Positions 9,594 through 18,582 of a stretch of DNA of 64,000 nt are shown here, piece after piece. The DNA is from Moritella marina ATCC 15381 (GTDB taxonomy: Bacteria; Pseudomonadota; Gammaproteobacteria; Enterobacterales; Moritellaceae): assembly GCF_008931805.1 (NCBI RefSeq), contig NZ_CP044399.1, positions 2,901,370 through 2,965,369 on the forward strand, read 5' to 3'. The notes under the pieces are model-generated. The model did no database searches, was not told where the DNA came from, and was given only the letters and a program-made list of their open reading frames with translations. Made by a program: the position numbers and the translations under genes. Each line of letters opens with the position of its first letter. The stretch's first letter is position 1.

Positions 9594-10772
9594 ATGAAAC
9601 ACAGTAGTAACGCGACCCAGGTATTTGATCAATGGATTCGAGGTTCGTTTGTTGATATCAATACCGAATTAGAAAGCCTCTACTGGCAACAAGAAGACAG
9701 AGATAATGTCGAGGGTATTGGCGAGGGGTTGAAACGTCAACTTGAATCAGAGGGACGCGCACTCATAAAAGTCTTACTTGCTGAAGGTAATACTAGCCAG
9801 AATTTCGATAACGCCTTTAATTTACTCGGCAGTGTCGGATTGTATATGGCCGCATGTCGTCGTCATGAATTAACAGAACCCGCACGAGAAACCCGCTCCC
9901 CCCTTATCGAAGCATCAGCGCTTGCCATGCACCTTGGACCAACAATAGGCATGGCACCACGCTTTTCTACCGCTCATTTAACCACCCATAATGTCGCTGA
10001 AAATGGTATCTATAAACGCTTTACCACCCTGCATGATGAAAGCTTATTTGTCGATTACAATACCCGCAGCATTTTGGCCTTTAAACGCGCCGCAGAAGCC
10101 CTAGAAAAAATACATGTCATGGGTGTCTCCCACCCACTTTGTTATGACTTATTACTGGCGGCCAAACAAGGACTGAGTGAGGTGATTGAATCAAACGCCA
10201 TCTTATTCAGTGAACTCGATACGGATCGTTTCTTTCATTGTGTTCGCCCTTATTACAAACCTTATCGTGTCGGTACCCAGATTTATCGTGGTGCCAATGC
10301 TGGTGATTTCGCCGGCATCAATATCGTCGACATGTTGCTTGGCTTGTGCCGCGCGAATGAACCATTTTACTCACAAATGCTGGTTGATAAATTCACTTAC
10401 ATGATGCCAGAAGACCAGCAACTATTACGAAATTGCATGCAAGGTTCAAATCTAATGGATGACTTCCTTAGTCAGCAACATTATAAAAATCAAGCTTGGT
10501 ACCAACGTAATTTAACCGTGTTTTTAGCAGTCTGTGAATTGCACGGCGCCACTGCTATTCAACACCATGACCAACTGGTGAATAAATATATCGCGCAACC
10601 CGCGAGCAAGGTGCAATCCCAGCACATGAACAAGTTAACGGCCAGTGGTCCGCCGTTACACGTATTACTGCGGTCATTAGAAAAGCTTCGAGATCTTCGT
10701 GCGGCGAATCCACGAAATGATATCGCAACCCGCTATCACGACATTCTCACGCTACAGGCGTCATTAAATTAG
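9594..10772 (+). CDS. PrnB-like (DUF1864) haem-dependent dioxygenase-superfamily protein
   Basis: A 392-residue protein recognised by the motif starting at Arg218, RPYYKPYRVGTQIYRGANAG followed by DFAGIN, characteristic of PrnB/DUF1864 proteins in the tryptophan 2,3-dioxygenase/IDO superfamily. His317, in VCELHGA, lies where PrnB carries its proximal haem ligand. PrnB itself rearranges 7-chlorotryptophan in pyrrolnitrin synthesis; no halogenase or other prn gene is present here, so this protein probably acts on tryptophan or another indole or aromatic amine. The next gene, 45 bases on, is kynureninase-like, which fits a two-step oxidative cleavage followed by PLP chemistry. The ribosome binding site is weak (AAAAGATAAC). 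Family assignment is good; the reaction is inferred. Confidence 0.78.
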   Translation: MKHSSNATQVFDQWIRGSFVDINTELESLYWQQEDRDNVEGIGEGLKRQLESEGRALIKVLLAEGNTSQNFDNAFNLLGSVGLYMAACRRHELTEPARETRSPLIEASALAMHLGPTIGMAPRFSTAHLTTHNVAENGIYKRFTTLHDESLFVDYNTRSILAFKRAAEALEKIHVMGVSHPLCYDLLLAAKQGLSEVIESNAILFSELDTDRFFHCVRPYYKPYRVGTQIYRGANAGDFAGINIVDMLLGLCRANEPFYSQMLVDKFTYMMPEDQQLLRNCMQGSNLMDDFLSQQHYKNQAWYQRNLTVFLAVCELHGATAIQHHDQLVNKYIAQPASKVQSQHMNKLTASGPPLHVLLRSLEKLRDLRAANPRNDIATRYHDILTLQASLN

Positions 10773-10817
10773 GCCTTGTGCCATTACCTTATCACCCGAT
10801 GACACAAAGGGTCTCTT

Positions 10818-11927
10818 ATGTATAAACATGATTTTTTACTCAAAGATAATATCTACCTTTTGAACCACTCTGTTGGCCGCCCCCTTAAAAGCACCGAACA
10901 GCAGTTCAAAAGCCACTTTCTCGATCATTGGCAAGATTCCCACAGCGAACCTTGGCCGCAATGGTTAAATGCGATCACGCGTTATCAAATGGCCTTGAGT
11001 AAACTCTTTAATGACGACGCCGATAATTTCTGTCCACAAGTGAATCTATCCAGCGCGCTCAGCAAAGTATTAATGTCAGTTGCACGTTTACAACAACCAC
11101 ATACCCAGATATTAATGAGTGAAAGTGATTTTCCAAGTATGGGATTTGTAATGCAACGGGCACTCGCAGATACAGCAACAATCACCTTTATTCCCAATAA
11201 CCTAGATATCACCGACCCGCTCGTTTGGGCTGAGTATCTGCATGATCGTATTGACCTGGTTTTTATCAGTCATGCTTATTCTAATACCGGTCAACAAGCA
11301 CCACTCGATGACATACTCACTCTTGCGCGGCAACATCAAGTATTGTCGATTGTCGACGTGGCCCAGTCAGCAGGTATTATACCGTTAGATTTAAGGGCAA
11401 CACGACCAGACTTTATGATAGGTTCGTGTGTAAAATGGTTATGCGGGGGACCTGGGAGCAGTTATTTATGGGTTAATCCAGCGCAACTTGCACATTGCTT
11501 GCCTAAAGATGTCGGTTGGTTTTCACATCAACAGCCATTTGAGTTTAATATTCATCACTTTAAAGACCATCAAGGGGCATTGCGGTTTTGGGGTGGTACG
11601 CCCTCTATCATGCCCTATGTGATATCTGCAAATAGCATTGAATATTTTACCCAAATAGGGATTGATAAATTACGCCAACATAACCAAAGATTATTAACCA
11701 TGCTGGCCGATGCCTTTCCATCCGCATTAGTTTCACCAGCACGAGAAACTCAACGTAATGGCACCGCAATTTTACATTTTGGCTCACAACAAGAAGCGGT
11801 ATTATCAGCGTTAATAGCAGATAATATTAGCGTCGATAACCGCCAGCAAGGTATGCGAATATCACCGCATATTTATAATGATGAAACTGAAATACAGCAA
11901 CTTATCGATCTGATCAAATCTGTATAA
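10818..11927 (+). CDS. Kynureninase-like class-V fold PLP-dependent enzyme
   Basis: A 369-residue fold-type I PLP enzyme. The cofactor pocket is visible: IVDVAQSAGI near residue 180 supplies the Asp that pairs with the pyridine nitrogen, and Lys206 in GSCVKWLCGGPGSSYLWV is the Schiff-base lysine in a context very like kynureninase (K-hydrophobic-x-GGPG). It is somewhat shorter than bacterial kynureninases (about 415) and lacks some of their N-terminal region, so the substrate may differ from kynurenine. It follows the PrnB-like gene by 45 bases with an AAGGG ribosome binding site, forming a two-gene operon. An inverted repeat at 11908-11939 spans the stop codon. Confidence 0.8.
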   Translation: MYKHDFLLKDNIYLLNHSVGRPLKSTEQQFKSHFLDHWQDSHSEPWPQWLNAITRYQMALSKLFNDDADNFCPQVNLSSALSKVLMSVARLQQPHTQILMSESDFPSMGFVMQRALADTATITFIPNNLDITDPLVWAEYLHDRIDLVFISHAYSNTGQQAPLDDILTLARQHQVLSIVDVAQSAGIIPLDLRATRPDFMIGSCVKWLCGGPGSSYLWVNPAQLAHCLPKDVGWFSHQQPFEFNIHHFKDHQGALRFWGGTPSIMPYVISANSIEYFTQIGIDKLRQHNQRLLTMLADAFPSALVSPARETQRNGTAILHFGSQQEAVLSALIADNISVDNRQQGMRISPHIYNDETEIQQLIDLIKSV

Positions 11928-11983
11928 ACTTGATCAGATAAACTAATCTTCCAGCACTAACAATAGTATTAAAAATAGTACTA

Positions 11984-12556
11984 TCAAGCCTCTGTCGGTG
12001 ACAAGACATGAGGCTTATTCGTCACAAACTGCTGGGCAATATGTAAGTAGTACGCTAAATCAGGGTGTTCTAACGCCAAATTTTTACCCAAATCATCAAA
12101 TAAGCGAACTTGCAGGGCGTCTTTATAAAATGGCAGTTGCTCAAATTCGGCAATCTCTTGCGCATTCATTTGTCCACCTTGCACTGCGAGACTGTCTTGC
12201 GATGCTTGGCTGAGTTGACCATGATATTTAGGCTTAACGGCGCACAAGTAACGCTTTGCTTGCACATGTAGCGCAATGCCATCAATGATCTGTTTCGGGA
12301 AATATGGCGCTAAAAACTGAGCCCCAACATCTTCATGATAACCATCAATACCGTGCTCGGCGATATCTTCAGGCAGCTCTAAAATTAAGTGGCCAAAGTC
12401 ATGTAATAAAGCCGCGGTAATGATCGCATCACTGCTATTTTTTTGCTCGGCATAATAAGCCGACTGCAGCATATGTTCACCCATAGAGATATGCTCACCA
12501 TAAGCAACATGACCATTGTCTTCGAACTGCTGTTTAATAAACGCAATAATATCCAT
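11984..12556 (-). CDS. TmpB/PhnZ-like HD-domain phosphonate oxygenase
   Basis: A 190-residue HD-domain protein of the mixed-valent diiron oxygenase type. Candidate metal ligands are His28 (GEHMLQSA), His52-Asp53 and His56 (LLHDFGH), His74 (GYHEDVG) and His97 (LHVQAKRYL); Tyr19-x-Glu21 sits where PhnZ has its N-terminal Tyr and Glu. PhnZ and TmpB oxidatively cleave the C-P bond of 1-hydroxy-2-aminoethylphosphonates, releasing phosphate. The start codon overlaps the stop of the TmpA-like gene (TAATG), implying coupled translation of consecutive enzymes. The trimethylated substrate is suggested by the partner, which resembles gamma-butyrobetaine hydroxylases; an aminoethylphosphonate route (PhnY/PhnZ) is the alternative. 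Confidence 0.82.
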   Translation of the reverse strand: MDIIAFIKQQFEDNGHVAYGEHISMGEHMLQSAYYAEQKNSSDAIITAALLHDFGHLILELPEDIAEHGIDGYHEDVGAQFLAPYFPKQIIDGIALHVQAKRYLCAVKPKYHGQLSQASQDSLAVQGGQMNAQEIAEFEQLPFYKDALQVRLFDDLGKNLALEHPDLAYYLHIAQQFVTNKPHVLSPTEA

Positions 12557-13662
12557 TATTTAGTCTCCATTTGATATTCTAAGGTCGTCTCTAATACGGC
12601 TAAGGTGCTTTTTAAAGAGTCAATATCAGCATAACAACCTTGCAGATGGCGAGCGCCTTCAGCAGCCACTTCACGACCATGTAAAATACGTTCATTATTA
12701 AAAATCATCAGTTCACCCGGCTTCAAAGTGCACAAGAATTTACATTCTTCACTGTGTAAAATACGGCTGAAATTTTGATAGGCTGCGTAAAACCCAGCCA
12801 TCTCTGCAAACGGTAATTTAATTGCTTGAATAGAACGGTTATTTAAACGAATACGCTCAAGGCTGCCGTTATTATTTAATTCGATAATATAACCCGTGTG
12901 TTCAAGGTCCGTATCTGCATTCTTAAAACGGTAAGTCACTGGTGTCGAGGTTAATAACTGATACTGCTGCGGAAAGCGTTGTTGTAACAATTCCGCGGCG
13001 TAGAAGCCATCTGTTAAAGCCGTTACTCCGCCTTTTTCAGCACTGACGAGGCAATGTAAAAGCTGTAATGTCGGCACTGGATGACGATAAGCATTGTCGG
13101 TATGTAGGCTTAATGGTTTTGGGGTATAGGCTAAATTAACCGGATTTTCTTCCGCGATAACTTCGAAGTGACTACCGTAGTTGGTATCTCGCACAAAGCC
13201 GAATTGCTCGACGACCTTAAATAACTGCTTATCAACATTCGGCACGTCTTGTAAAAATGCGAGCCCAAATTGCTTCACAGCTGCTAACCAATCACGTTTA
13301 ATATCCTGACGACTCAGTACATCAGGATAACCAAAAGTGATCGCTGGCGCGTCAAGTTTTCCATCCCATAAAACTGGCTGTTCGAGCGCTGCATTATTAT
13401 TAGCATCTTGTTCATCATAATGCATGCTGCCTAAAAAAGTCTGACTATAACGGCTTTGATGGCCATCTTGCCAGGTAATAAATAGCTCACCACGTTCAAT
13501 CCTCACTACTTCTGGTTGGATCGTTAAATCCAAATCAAGGATCTCTTGTAAGCGCTGGCCAGACGAATGTAAACATGCGCTACAACGGCAATTATCTTTT
13601 AACCAAAAGTAATGTAATGGCTGATTATTATAAACAAGGTGGGAATCGTGTAATGTAAGCAT
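12556..13662 (-). CDS. TmpA-like Fe(II)/2-oxoglutarate-dependent phosphonate hydroxylase
   Basis: From the chosen ATG at 13662 the protein has 368 residues; an upstream in-frame start would add 24 unrelated residues, and AGGACC lies just before the chosen start. The N-terminal DUF971-like module has Cys25, Cys27, Cys30 and His32 (NCRCSACLH), the zinc site of gamma-butyrobetaine hydroxylase-like enzymes. The TauD/TfdA-type domain has the facial triad His187-x-Asp189 (SLHTDN) and His328 (ILHGRE). Together with the overlapping HD oxygenase and the phosphonate-binding protein this points to TmpA, which hydroxylates 2-(trimethylammonio)ethylphosphonate at C1; a carnitine-pathway enzyme is less likely in this context. 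Products of the pair would be glycine betaine and phosphate. Confidence 0.8.
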   Translation of the reverse strand: MLTLHDSHLVYNNQPLHYFWLKDNCRCSACLHSSGQRLQEILDLDLTIQPEVVRIERGELFITWQDGHQSRYSQTFLGSMHYDEQDANNNAALEQPVLWDGKLDAPAITFGYPDVLSRQDIKRDWLAAVKQFGLAFLQDVPNVDKQLFKVVEQFGFVRDTNYGSHFEVIAEENPVNLAYTPKPLSLHTDNAYRHPVPTLQLLHCLVSAEKGGVTALTDGFYAAELLQQRFPQQYQLLTSTPVTYRFKNADTDLEHTGYIIELNNNGSLERIRLNNRSIQAIKLPFAEMAGFYAAYQNFSRILHSEECKFLCTLKPGELMIFNNERILHGREVAAEGARHLQGCYADIDSLKSTLAVLETTLEYQMETK

Positions 13663-13758
13663 CGCGAGGTCCTGATATTCAAAGACAATTATAAAAAGAC
13701 GATGCAGCAAGGTCATCATAATCCCCTGCGGCACCGGATTAACTCAAAGAGAGTTAAA

Positions 13759-14769
13759 TTAACCTTTAGATTCTGATTTACTGTTAAACTTATCAGACCA
13801 TTTAGTTAATACCGCGCTACGATCATTGGCCATTTTACCAAAGTCCATATCCACAATTGCATCTTCCACATTTGGATAATTTGCCACGGCGCCACTTACG
13901 TCTTTATGCCCAACAACTGGATAAATAGTGTTATACATCTTGTTGGCATCCAATGATAATGACCAATCAATCAGCTGTTTCGCCGCCGCTGAACTGTTAT
14001 TTACAAGACCAACCGATTCCGTATCCCAACCAATACCCTTAGGTAAGATAAGATCAATCGGCGCACCTTTTGATTTCAATTTAGAACCACGGATCGCCAC
14101 AGAAATTCCGATAACTGTTTCACCCATTGCTGACTGTACGCAAGGTTTAGACCCTGAATGAGTATAGTGGGCAATGTTTTTGTCCAATTTATCCATATAG
14201 GCCCAACCTTGTTGCTCACCCATACCTTGTAGCCAAGCTGTTACTTGGATATAACCGGTACCTGATGATCCCGGATTAGGCATCACTATATGACCTTTAT
14301 AGACAGGATCTAACAGATCTTCCCACGTCTTCGGTTTTGGTAAACCAAGCTGCTTGGCAACGATGGTATTAAAACAAACCGTATTGAAAAATGCGTCATT
14401 ACCAAACCAGGCTTTATTGTCTTCTGGATCAACCATGCTCGCTTTTATGCCATCAAGGTTTGCAGGCGTATAAGGCTTCACAATACCGCTATCTTTCAAT
14501 AGTGCTAATGATGAACCAGCCAGCCCCCAGACCACATCCGCTTTGGCATTTTTGCCTTCAGCTAATAACTTTGCCGTCATGACACCTGTCGAATCTCGTA
14601 CCCATTTAATATCAATATCAGAATGGCTTTCTTCAAAGGTATTTTTGAATAAGGCTAATAAGTCAGTTTCAAAAGAGGTGTAAACGATCAGCTCTTCTTT
14701 CGCAAATGCGTTAGAAGATACGCCAAGAATAACGGCAGCAGCAAGTAATGACTGTTTAACAAAGTGCAT
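13759..14769 (-). CDS. AepX/PhnS-like 2-aminoethylphosphonate-type ABC substrate-binding protein
   Basis: A 336-residue periplasmic binding protein with a signal peptide (MHFVKQSLLAAAVILGVSS, cleavage after AFA). The mature start EELIVYTSFETDLLALFKN and the later WGLAGSSLALLK and NPGSSGTGYIQV segments match the family-1 iron/phosphonate type binding proteins annotated for 2-aminoethylphosphonate uptake. The ATG at 14769 is chosen because AGGG lies nine bases before it, while an earlier ATG would abut the AGGG. It is the first gene of an apparent operon with the TmpA/TmpB-like enzymes, 96 bases downstream. No permease or ATPase gene is adjacent, so those must be encoded elsewhere if import is by an ABC system. 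Confidence 0.85.
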   Translation of the reverse strand: MHFVKQSLLAAAVILGVSSNAFAKEELIVYTSFETDLLALFKNTFEESHSDIDIKWVRDSTGVMTAKLLAEGKNAKADVVWGLAGSSLALLKDSGIVKPYTPANLDGIKASMVDPEDNKAWFGNDAFFNTVCFNTIVAKQLGLPKPKTWEDLLDPVYKGHIVMPNPGSSGTGYIQVTAWLQGMGEQQGWAYMDKLDKNIAHYTHSGSKPCVQSAMGETVIGISVAIRGSKLKSKGAPIDLILPKGIGWDTESVGLVNNSSAAAKQLIDWSLSLDANKMYNTIYPVVGHKDVSGAVANYPNVEDAIVDMDFGKMANDRSAVLTKWSDKFNSKSESKG

Positions 14770-14866
14770 CAATAACATCCCTATTGATAGATTAAGTGAT
14801 AACTATCTAAACATTAAATAGTGTATTTATGGTGCACATTCTAGGGGGGATATATGACAATTTTAT

Positions 14867-14902
14867 GCTGTTAATATTTCGATCATGTGAAATATTAACA
14901 GC
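14867..14902. repeat. Perfect 14-bp inverted repeat
   Basis: GCTGTTAATATTTC at 14867-14880 is exactly complementary to 14889-14902, with an 8-base spacer. It lies downstream of the chemoreceptor gene and about 100 bases upstream of the aepX-like start, both on the - strand. No T-run follows on either side, so it may be an operator as readily as a terminator. Confidence 0.6.
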
Positions 14903-14912
14903 AGATGACGAT

Positions 14913-14940
14913 TAACAACTAACAACTAACAACTAACAAC
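14913..14940. repeat. Four perfect copies of a 7-bp tandem repeat at the chemoreceptor stop codon
   Basis: TAACAAC is repeated four times on the + strand. On the coding (-) strand the array begins with the stop codon itself: TAG followed by TTGT, repeated. Changes in copy number would not alter the protein because the first TAG stops translation. Confidence 0.85.
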
Positions 14941-16826
14941 TAGCTTAATTTAAAGAAATTCAAGATGGTTTTTTGTTCTTCCGATAAGCGCGCTAGTTCT
15001 TCACTCGCCTGATTACTCTGATCAATACCAGCCACATTTTGAGTCACCATATCTGAGGCTTGCATCACGTTAGCTGCAATATCTTGGGTCACTGCAGATT
15101 GTTCATGAGAGGCCGTTGATACCAGCGTGTTCATATCTGAAATCAGTGACACTGAATGAGAGATATCAGTAAAACAATGACTTACCGTTTGCGCAATCTC
15201 GCGTGACCCTTGGATCAACTCAACATTATTGTTCATATAGCTGTCCGCTTTTTCAGATTGTTCTTGCAGCTTAGTGATAATGTCCTGAATATTCACCGTT
15301 GATTCTTGTGTTTTCGCCGCTAATGCCCGCACTTCATCCGCAACAACAGCAAAACCACGGCCTTGCTCACCCGCTCGCGCAGCTTCAATCGCCGCATTCA
15401 GGGCTAATAAATTAGTTTGCTGTGAAATAGTATTAATGACATCAACAACGCTACCAATTTCAATCGAATACGCTCTCAACTGATTAACCATCAAGGTTGA
15501 CTCTTGCACCGATACTTCAATGCGCTTAGTGATCGCATCTGATTCTTGTAGCGCATCGTTACCACGACTCACACTATCAATCGCATTACTGGCAGCATCT
15601 TCGGCATTACTGGCATTTAGACTGACTTCCGCTGCAGTACTCGACAGTTCATTCACGGCTGTCGCGACTTGCTCGATTTGTGCAATTTCATGTTGTGAAT
15701 TGGTTGCGGCCTCCCCCATCACAGCGGCCAGTTCTACCGACGCCGATGATACATTGTCAGAAATAGCATGGGTTCGCTGCACTACATCTTGTAATTCATG
15801 TAGCAGGACGATCATACTGGCATAAATACCCGTGGTTTCTGTACCTGTTGTGCTCACAGCAGTTAAATCACCACGCGCCATTTTCTCCATTAAATTAGAA
15901 ATATCTTCTGGTTCGCCACCAATTGGCGCATAAATATATTTAACAATGAAGAAGTAGAAAATAACGATAGCCACAATGACCGCGATGAATAAGAACATTA
16001 ATGAACCAACGAGATTGGCATTACTCGCCGCATTAATATCTTTCCCATATTCATAGCTCGCCACGATCCAGTTACGAACCGACAGCTTGTTGGTGACAAC
16101 AGAGACCATTTCGCCGTTAACTTCATATGTAAAACGACTAATACCTTGGTTTACCTGCTTATACTGTGGGCGAACTTGAAACATGTTCTTGCCTAGCAGC
16201 TGAGCATCTTTGCTCGACATGACATAACCGTCACTGCGATAAACAAAAATGTGGTTGTCATTAGTCAGCGAGGTAATAAAACCGGTAATATTATCTAAAT
16301 TGATATCAATCGACAGTGCTGCTACAGTTTGATTATTATGATAAAGAGGCACAACCAAAGAAATGATATTTTGTTTGGTTAACGCATTTTGATAAGCTTC
16401 AGTGACAATTATTTTTTCATTATCATAGAAAATACGGCTGTACCATTCACGGTTAAGTGCTTTAGCATTGAAGTTAGCAACATAACCGCCGCCTTCAATT
16501 GCACGGCCATCTTTTAAGCCAATAAATATATTTTCAATACCATCAATGTTGTTAATAAAGTGACGGGTTTTCTGTACTGCACGTTCAACCGATATTGGTT
16601 CACCGTTATCACCAAACTCAAAAGAAACGGCGTTCAAAGCATCAAAATAACGCATTAATTTTTCATCTAATGCTTTTGCGATTAACCGCGATTGGCTATC
16701 CATTTTATCTTCATAGTTAGTGTGGCTAAAACTGTCGAAGGCGCTATAACCAAAAAAGGTAATAGCACCACAAATAGTAATTACTAAGGAAGCGAAAAAA
16801 ACTAGGATTCTATACTTCAACGTCAT
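14940..16826 (-). CDS. Methyl-accepting chemotaxis protein with dCache-type sensor
   Basis: A 628-residue chemoreceptor. TM1 spans about residues 8-28, a periplasmic dCache-like ligand domain about 35-270 (with the typical [21 protein letters not shown] stretch cut here into the conserved YxxP-like region and SIDINL), TM2 about 275-297, then HAMP ([20 protein letters not shown]) and a long signalling hairpin. The tip motif [20 protein letters not shown] is fully conserved. Methylation-helix type glutamine/glutamate pairs flank it. The GGEP segment after TM2 is common in Vibrio-type receptors. Ligand unknown, perhaps an amino acid or organic acid as is usual for dCache receptors. It is next to the phosphonate operon but reads separately. 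Confidence 0.93.
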   Translation of the reverse strand: MTLKYRILVFFASLVITICGAITFFGYSAFDSFSHTNYEDKMDSQSRLIAKALDEKLMRYFDALNAVSFEFGDNGEPISVERAVQKTRHFINNIDGIENIFIGLKDGRAIEGGGYVANFNAKALNREWYSRIFYDNEKIIVTEAYQNALTKQNIISLVVPLYHNNQTVAALSIDINLDNITGFITSLTNDNHIFVYRSDGYVMSSKDAQLLGKNMFQVRPQYKQVNQGISRFTYEVNGEMVSVVTNKLSVRNWIVASYEYGKDINAASNANLVGSLMFLFIAVIVAIVIFYFFIVKYIYAPIGGEPEDISNLMEKMARGDLTAVSTTGTETTGIYASMIVLLHELQDVVQRTHAISDNVSSASVELAAVMGEAATNSQHEIAQIEQVATAVNELSSTAAEVSLNASNAEDAASNAIDSVSRGNDALQESDAITKRIEVSVQESTLMVNQLRAYSIEIGSVVDVINTISQQTNLLALNAAIEAARAGEQGRGFAVVADEVRALAAKTQESTVNIQDIITKLQEQSEKADSYMNNNVELIQGSREIAQTVSHCFTDISHSVSLISDMNTLVSTASHEQSAVTQDIAANVMQASDMVTQNVAGIDQSNQASEELARLSEEQKTILNFFKLS

Positions 16827-16927
16827 AATATGCTCAGAACTGTAAATTAGCCGCGTATTCTATCTTAATAAAATCGCACTTATAGCATTATTTGACAATT
16901 AAATGCAAGACAACATAACGAACTAAA

Positions 16928-16943
16928 CGTGATGTAAATCACG
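16928..16943. promoter_or_regulatory. Candidate CRP-type palindromic site
   Basis: CGTGATGTAAATCACG is a perfect-arm palindrome with the GTGAT-N4-ATCAC core of CRP sites. It lies in the divergent region about 100 bases from the chemoreceptor start and 131 from the AllA-like start. A TATAAT sequence at 16973-16978 could be the -10 element of the rightward promoter. FNR-like binding is an alternative. Confidence 0.45.
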
Positions 16944-17074
16944 CTATATAAGTTTATATCCGTTTTTATAGATATAATGGTTTATGCCTTTAGCTTTATA
17001 GTTAAACAACTGTCATTAAAATTAAATAATAGAATGCTAATTTATGCGCTATTCAGCCAAAATAGAGCGTTAAC

Positions 17075-17806
17075 ATGACATCTACCGCTACAACAGCCAA
17101 TCCGAATATAGATTCAAATTCAAATTCAAATAATGAACCTTATGCTGTATCTAATACTGCCCCTAACTATTTAAATCCTGATATCGCTTCTGACCTCGCG
17201 CTATTAGATATTCCTATTATTAAAGCTACGCCTGAAAGCCTAAAAGGCTATGGGTTCTTTGTTGACGAACCTGACACATTTGATATTGAGATCACGCGTT
17301 GGCCAGCACAAGGTTGGCGTAAAGTCGACGAAGATACTGGCGATGAAGGTGGTGTAACGGAAGGTACTTTTATCAGCTCTTGGAAAGGGGATTATTTATT
17401 TGGTCGTAATAAAGCCGTTGATGGCCATTATATTATCGGCTATAACCAGCGCCCTGAAATCGCGGTCGATAACCATAATGATAAACCCAGCCAACTGATT
17501 TTATGGCATGCCAATTACCATCCTGATGGCGGTCAAATGTTTTACCCTAAGTCTAATCAGCCCTTTTTATTACCGTTAGCCTTGCCTGGCGATGATGTGA
17601 AACCACAAGACTTTGTGTGCTTTTATTTCAATGGTGATCGCGGTGCCTATATTCATGCGAATATCTGGCACGAAGGCGTATTTGCTATTGAAGGAGAGCA
17701 AGAGTTTGCCGATAAACAAGGCGCTGTACACGCCCGCATATCGGTTGATTTTGGCAAAGAGTTTAACTGTTTATTACGTGTTGATTTAACGCAATTACCG
17801 ACTTAA
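17075..17806 (+). CDS. Ureidoglycolate lyase (AllA)-like cupin protein
   Basis: A 243-residue protein. After a low-complexity Asn/Ser N-terminus (about 40 residues, containing NSNSNSNNE encoded by short repeats), the body resembles AllA-type ureidoglycolate lyases: GYGFFVDEP at the start of the fold, LPLALPGDD, and NGDRGAYIHANIWHEGVFA, which matches the family's N-G-x-x-G-x-x-x-H-x-N-x-W-H pattern containing the catalytic histidines. AllA (about 160 residues) converts ureidoglycolate to glyoxylate and urea in purine breakdown. No other allantoin-pathway gene is nearby, and the protein is longer than usual, so the exact substrate is uncertain. A CRP-like site lies upstream. Confidence 0.65.
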   Translation: MTSTATTANPNIDSNSNSNNEPYAVSNTAPNYLNPDIASDLALLDIPIIKATPESLKGYGFFVDEPDTFDIEITRWPAQGWRKVDEDTGDEGGVTEGTFISSWKGDYLFGRNKAVDGHYIIGYNQRPEIAVDNHNDKPSQLILWHANYHPDGGQMFYPKSNQPFLLPLALPGDDVKPQDFVCFYFNGDRGAYIHANIWHEGVFAIEGEQEFADKQGAVHARISVDFGKEFNCLLRVDLTQLPT

Positions 17807-17859
17807 TCACGGAAAAATAATAAGCCGTTATTTTATTAGCCATGATGTAACAGCTCACA

Positions 17860-18495
17860 TTAACGATAAAGCGCGTCAACTTCACCATTTTTAATGCGCA
17901 TATTGACTCGTAACAGAGCATGTTGGGCAATCGCCAATACGTCCTTCATGCTCGCATAACAACCTTTTTCATCCTCACCATAAGCAAAGAAGTTTAACGT
18001 CACTTGCAAACCCATACCGCCCGTATTCGGTTTATCACCCAGCGCTAAATAACAAGTTGGTGATTGTGATAAGCCAATCGCGCCCGCGTTAAAGCTCGGT
18101 TTCATCGATGATGCCATTGACTGGATATTATTCATTAACCAATCAATACTTTTTTCCTGACAATTCTCGGGGATATCGCGAAATAAAATCATCAATCGCG
18201 CACTGCATTTTTTGGCATACGGGTATTGTGGATCAGTATTATCTTCGAGCGGATTAAACGTACAATCATTACTTTCTAATAACGAGCTTGCACCATTTAC
18301 CCATTCAATTAAACGATAAAACTGCTCAACAAAATCCCATGTTGTAAACGGCAATAGATCTTCTAGCGCACTGCGGATCAATTCAGGCTGTTGTTTAAAG
18401 TCCATATATACACTCGACTCATCGGTTACCATATTCGTCCATGGGTGAGATCTTAACGCTGAGTTATCAATTTGTTTGGAAATAAAAGCGTCCAC
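17860..18495 (-). CDS. Hypothetical protein, unrecognised
   Basis: A 211-residue soluble protein that I do not recognise. It starts at GTG, with AAGG nine bases upstream; no in-frame ATG near this point is better placed. It has no signal peptide or membrane segment, six cysteines scattered along its length, and a mix of helical and strand-like segments (LSQSPTCYLALGD and LQVTLNFFAYGED look like strands). It lies between an AllA-like gene it converges with and a DUF3859 gene on the same strand. Codon use looks like its neighbours. Function unknown. Confidence 0.65.
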   Translation of the reverse strand: MDAFISKQIDNSALRSHPWTNMVTDESSVYMDFKQQPELIRSALEDLLPFTTWDFVEQFYRLIEWVNGASSLLESNDCTFNPLEDNTDPQYPYAKKCSARLMILFRDIPENCQEKSIDWLMNNIQSMASSMKPSFNAGAIGLSQSPTCYLALGDKPNTGGMGLQVTLNFFAYGEDEKGCYASMKDVLAIAQHALLRVNMRIKNGEVDALYR

Positions 18496-18550
18496 AGTTG
18501 CAGCCTTTGTTAGTTATACATAATGATGAAGGGGAGATTTTAACAGTGTT

Positions 18551-18582
18551 CTATTTTAACCGTGAGCTATTTTAACCGTGAG
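18551..18582. repeat. 16-bp tandem duplication covering the DUF3859 stop codon
   Basis: CTATTTTAACCGTGAG occurs twice in direct succession. On the coding strand the unit encodes the last residues Ala-His-Gly and the TAA stop, so the gene's 3' end has been duplicated just beyond the functional stop. Confidence 0.8.

Noticed and set aside
11908-11939. Inverted repeat spanning the stop codon of the kynureninase-like gene as terminator
   Set aside because: The 10-bp stem has no following T-run and overlaps coding sequence, so the evidence is insufficient.
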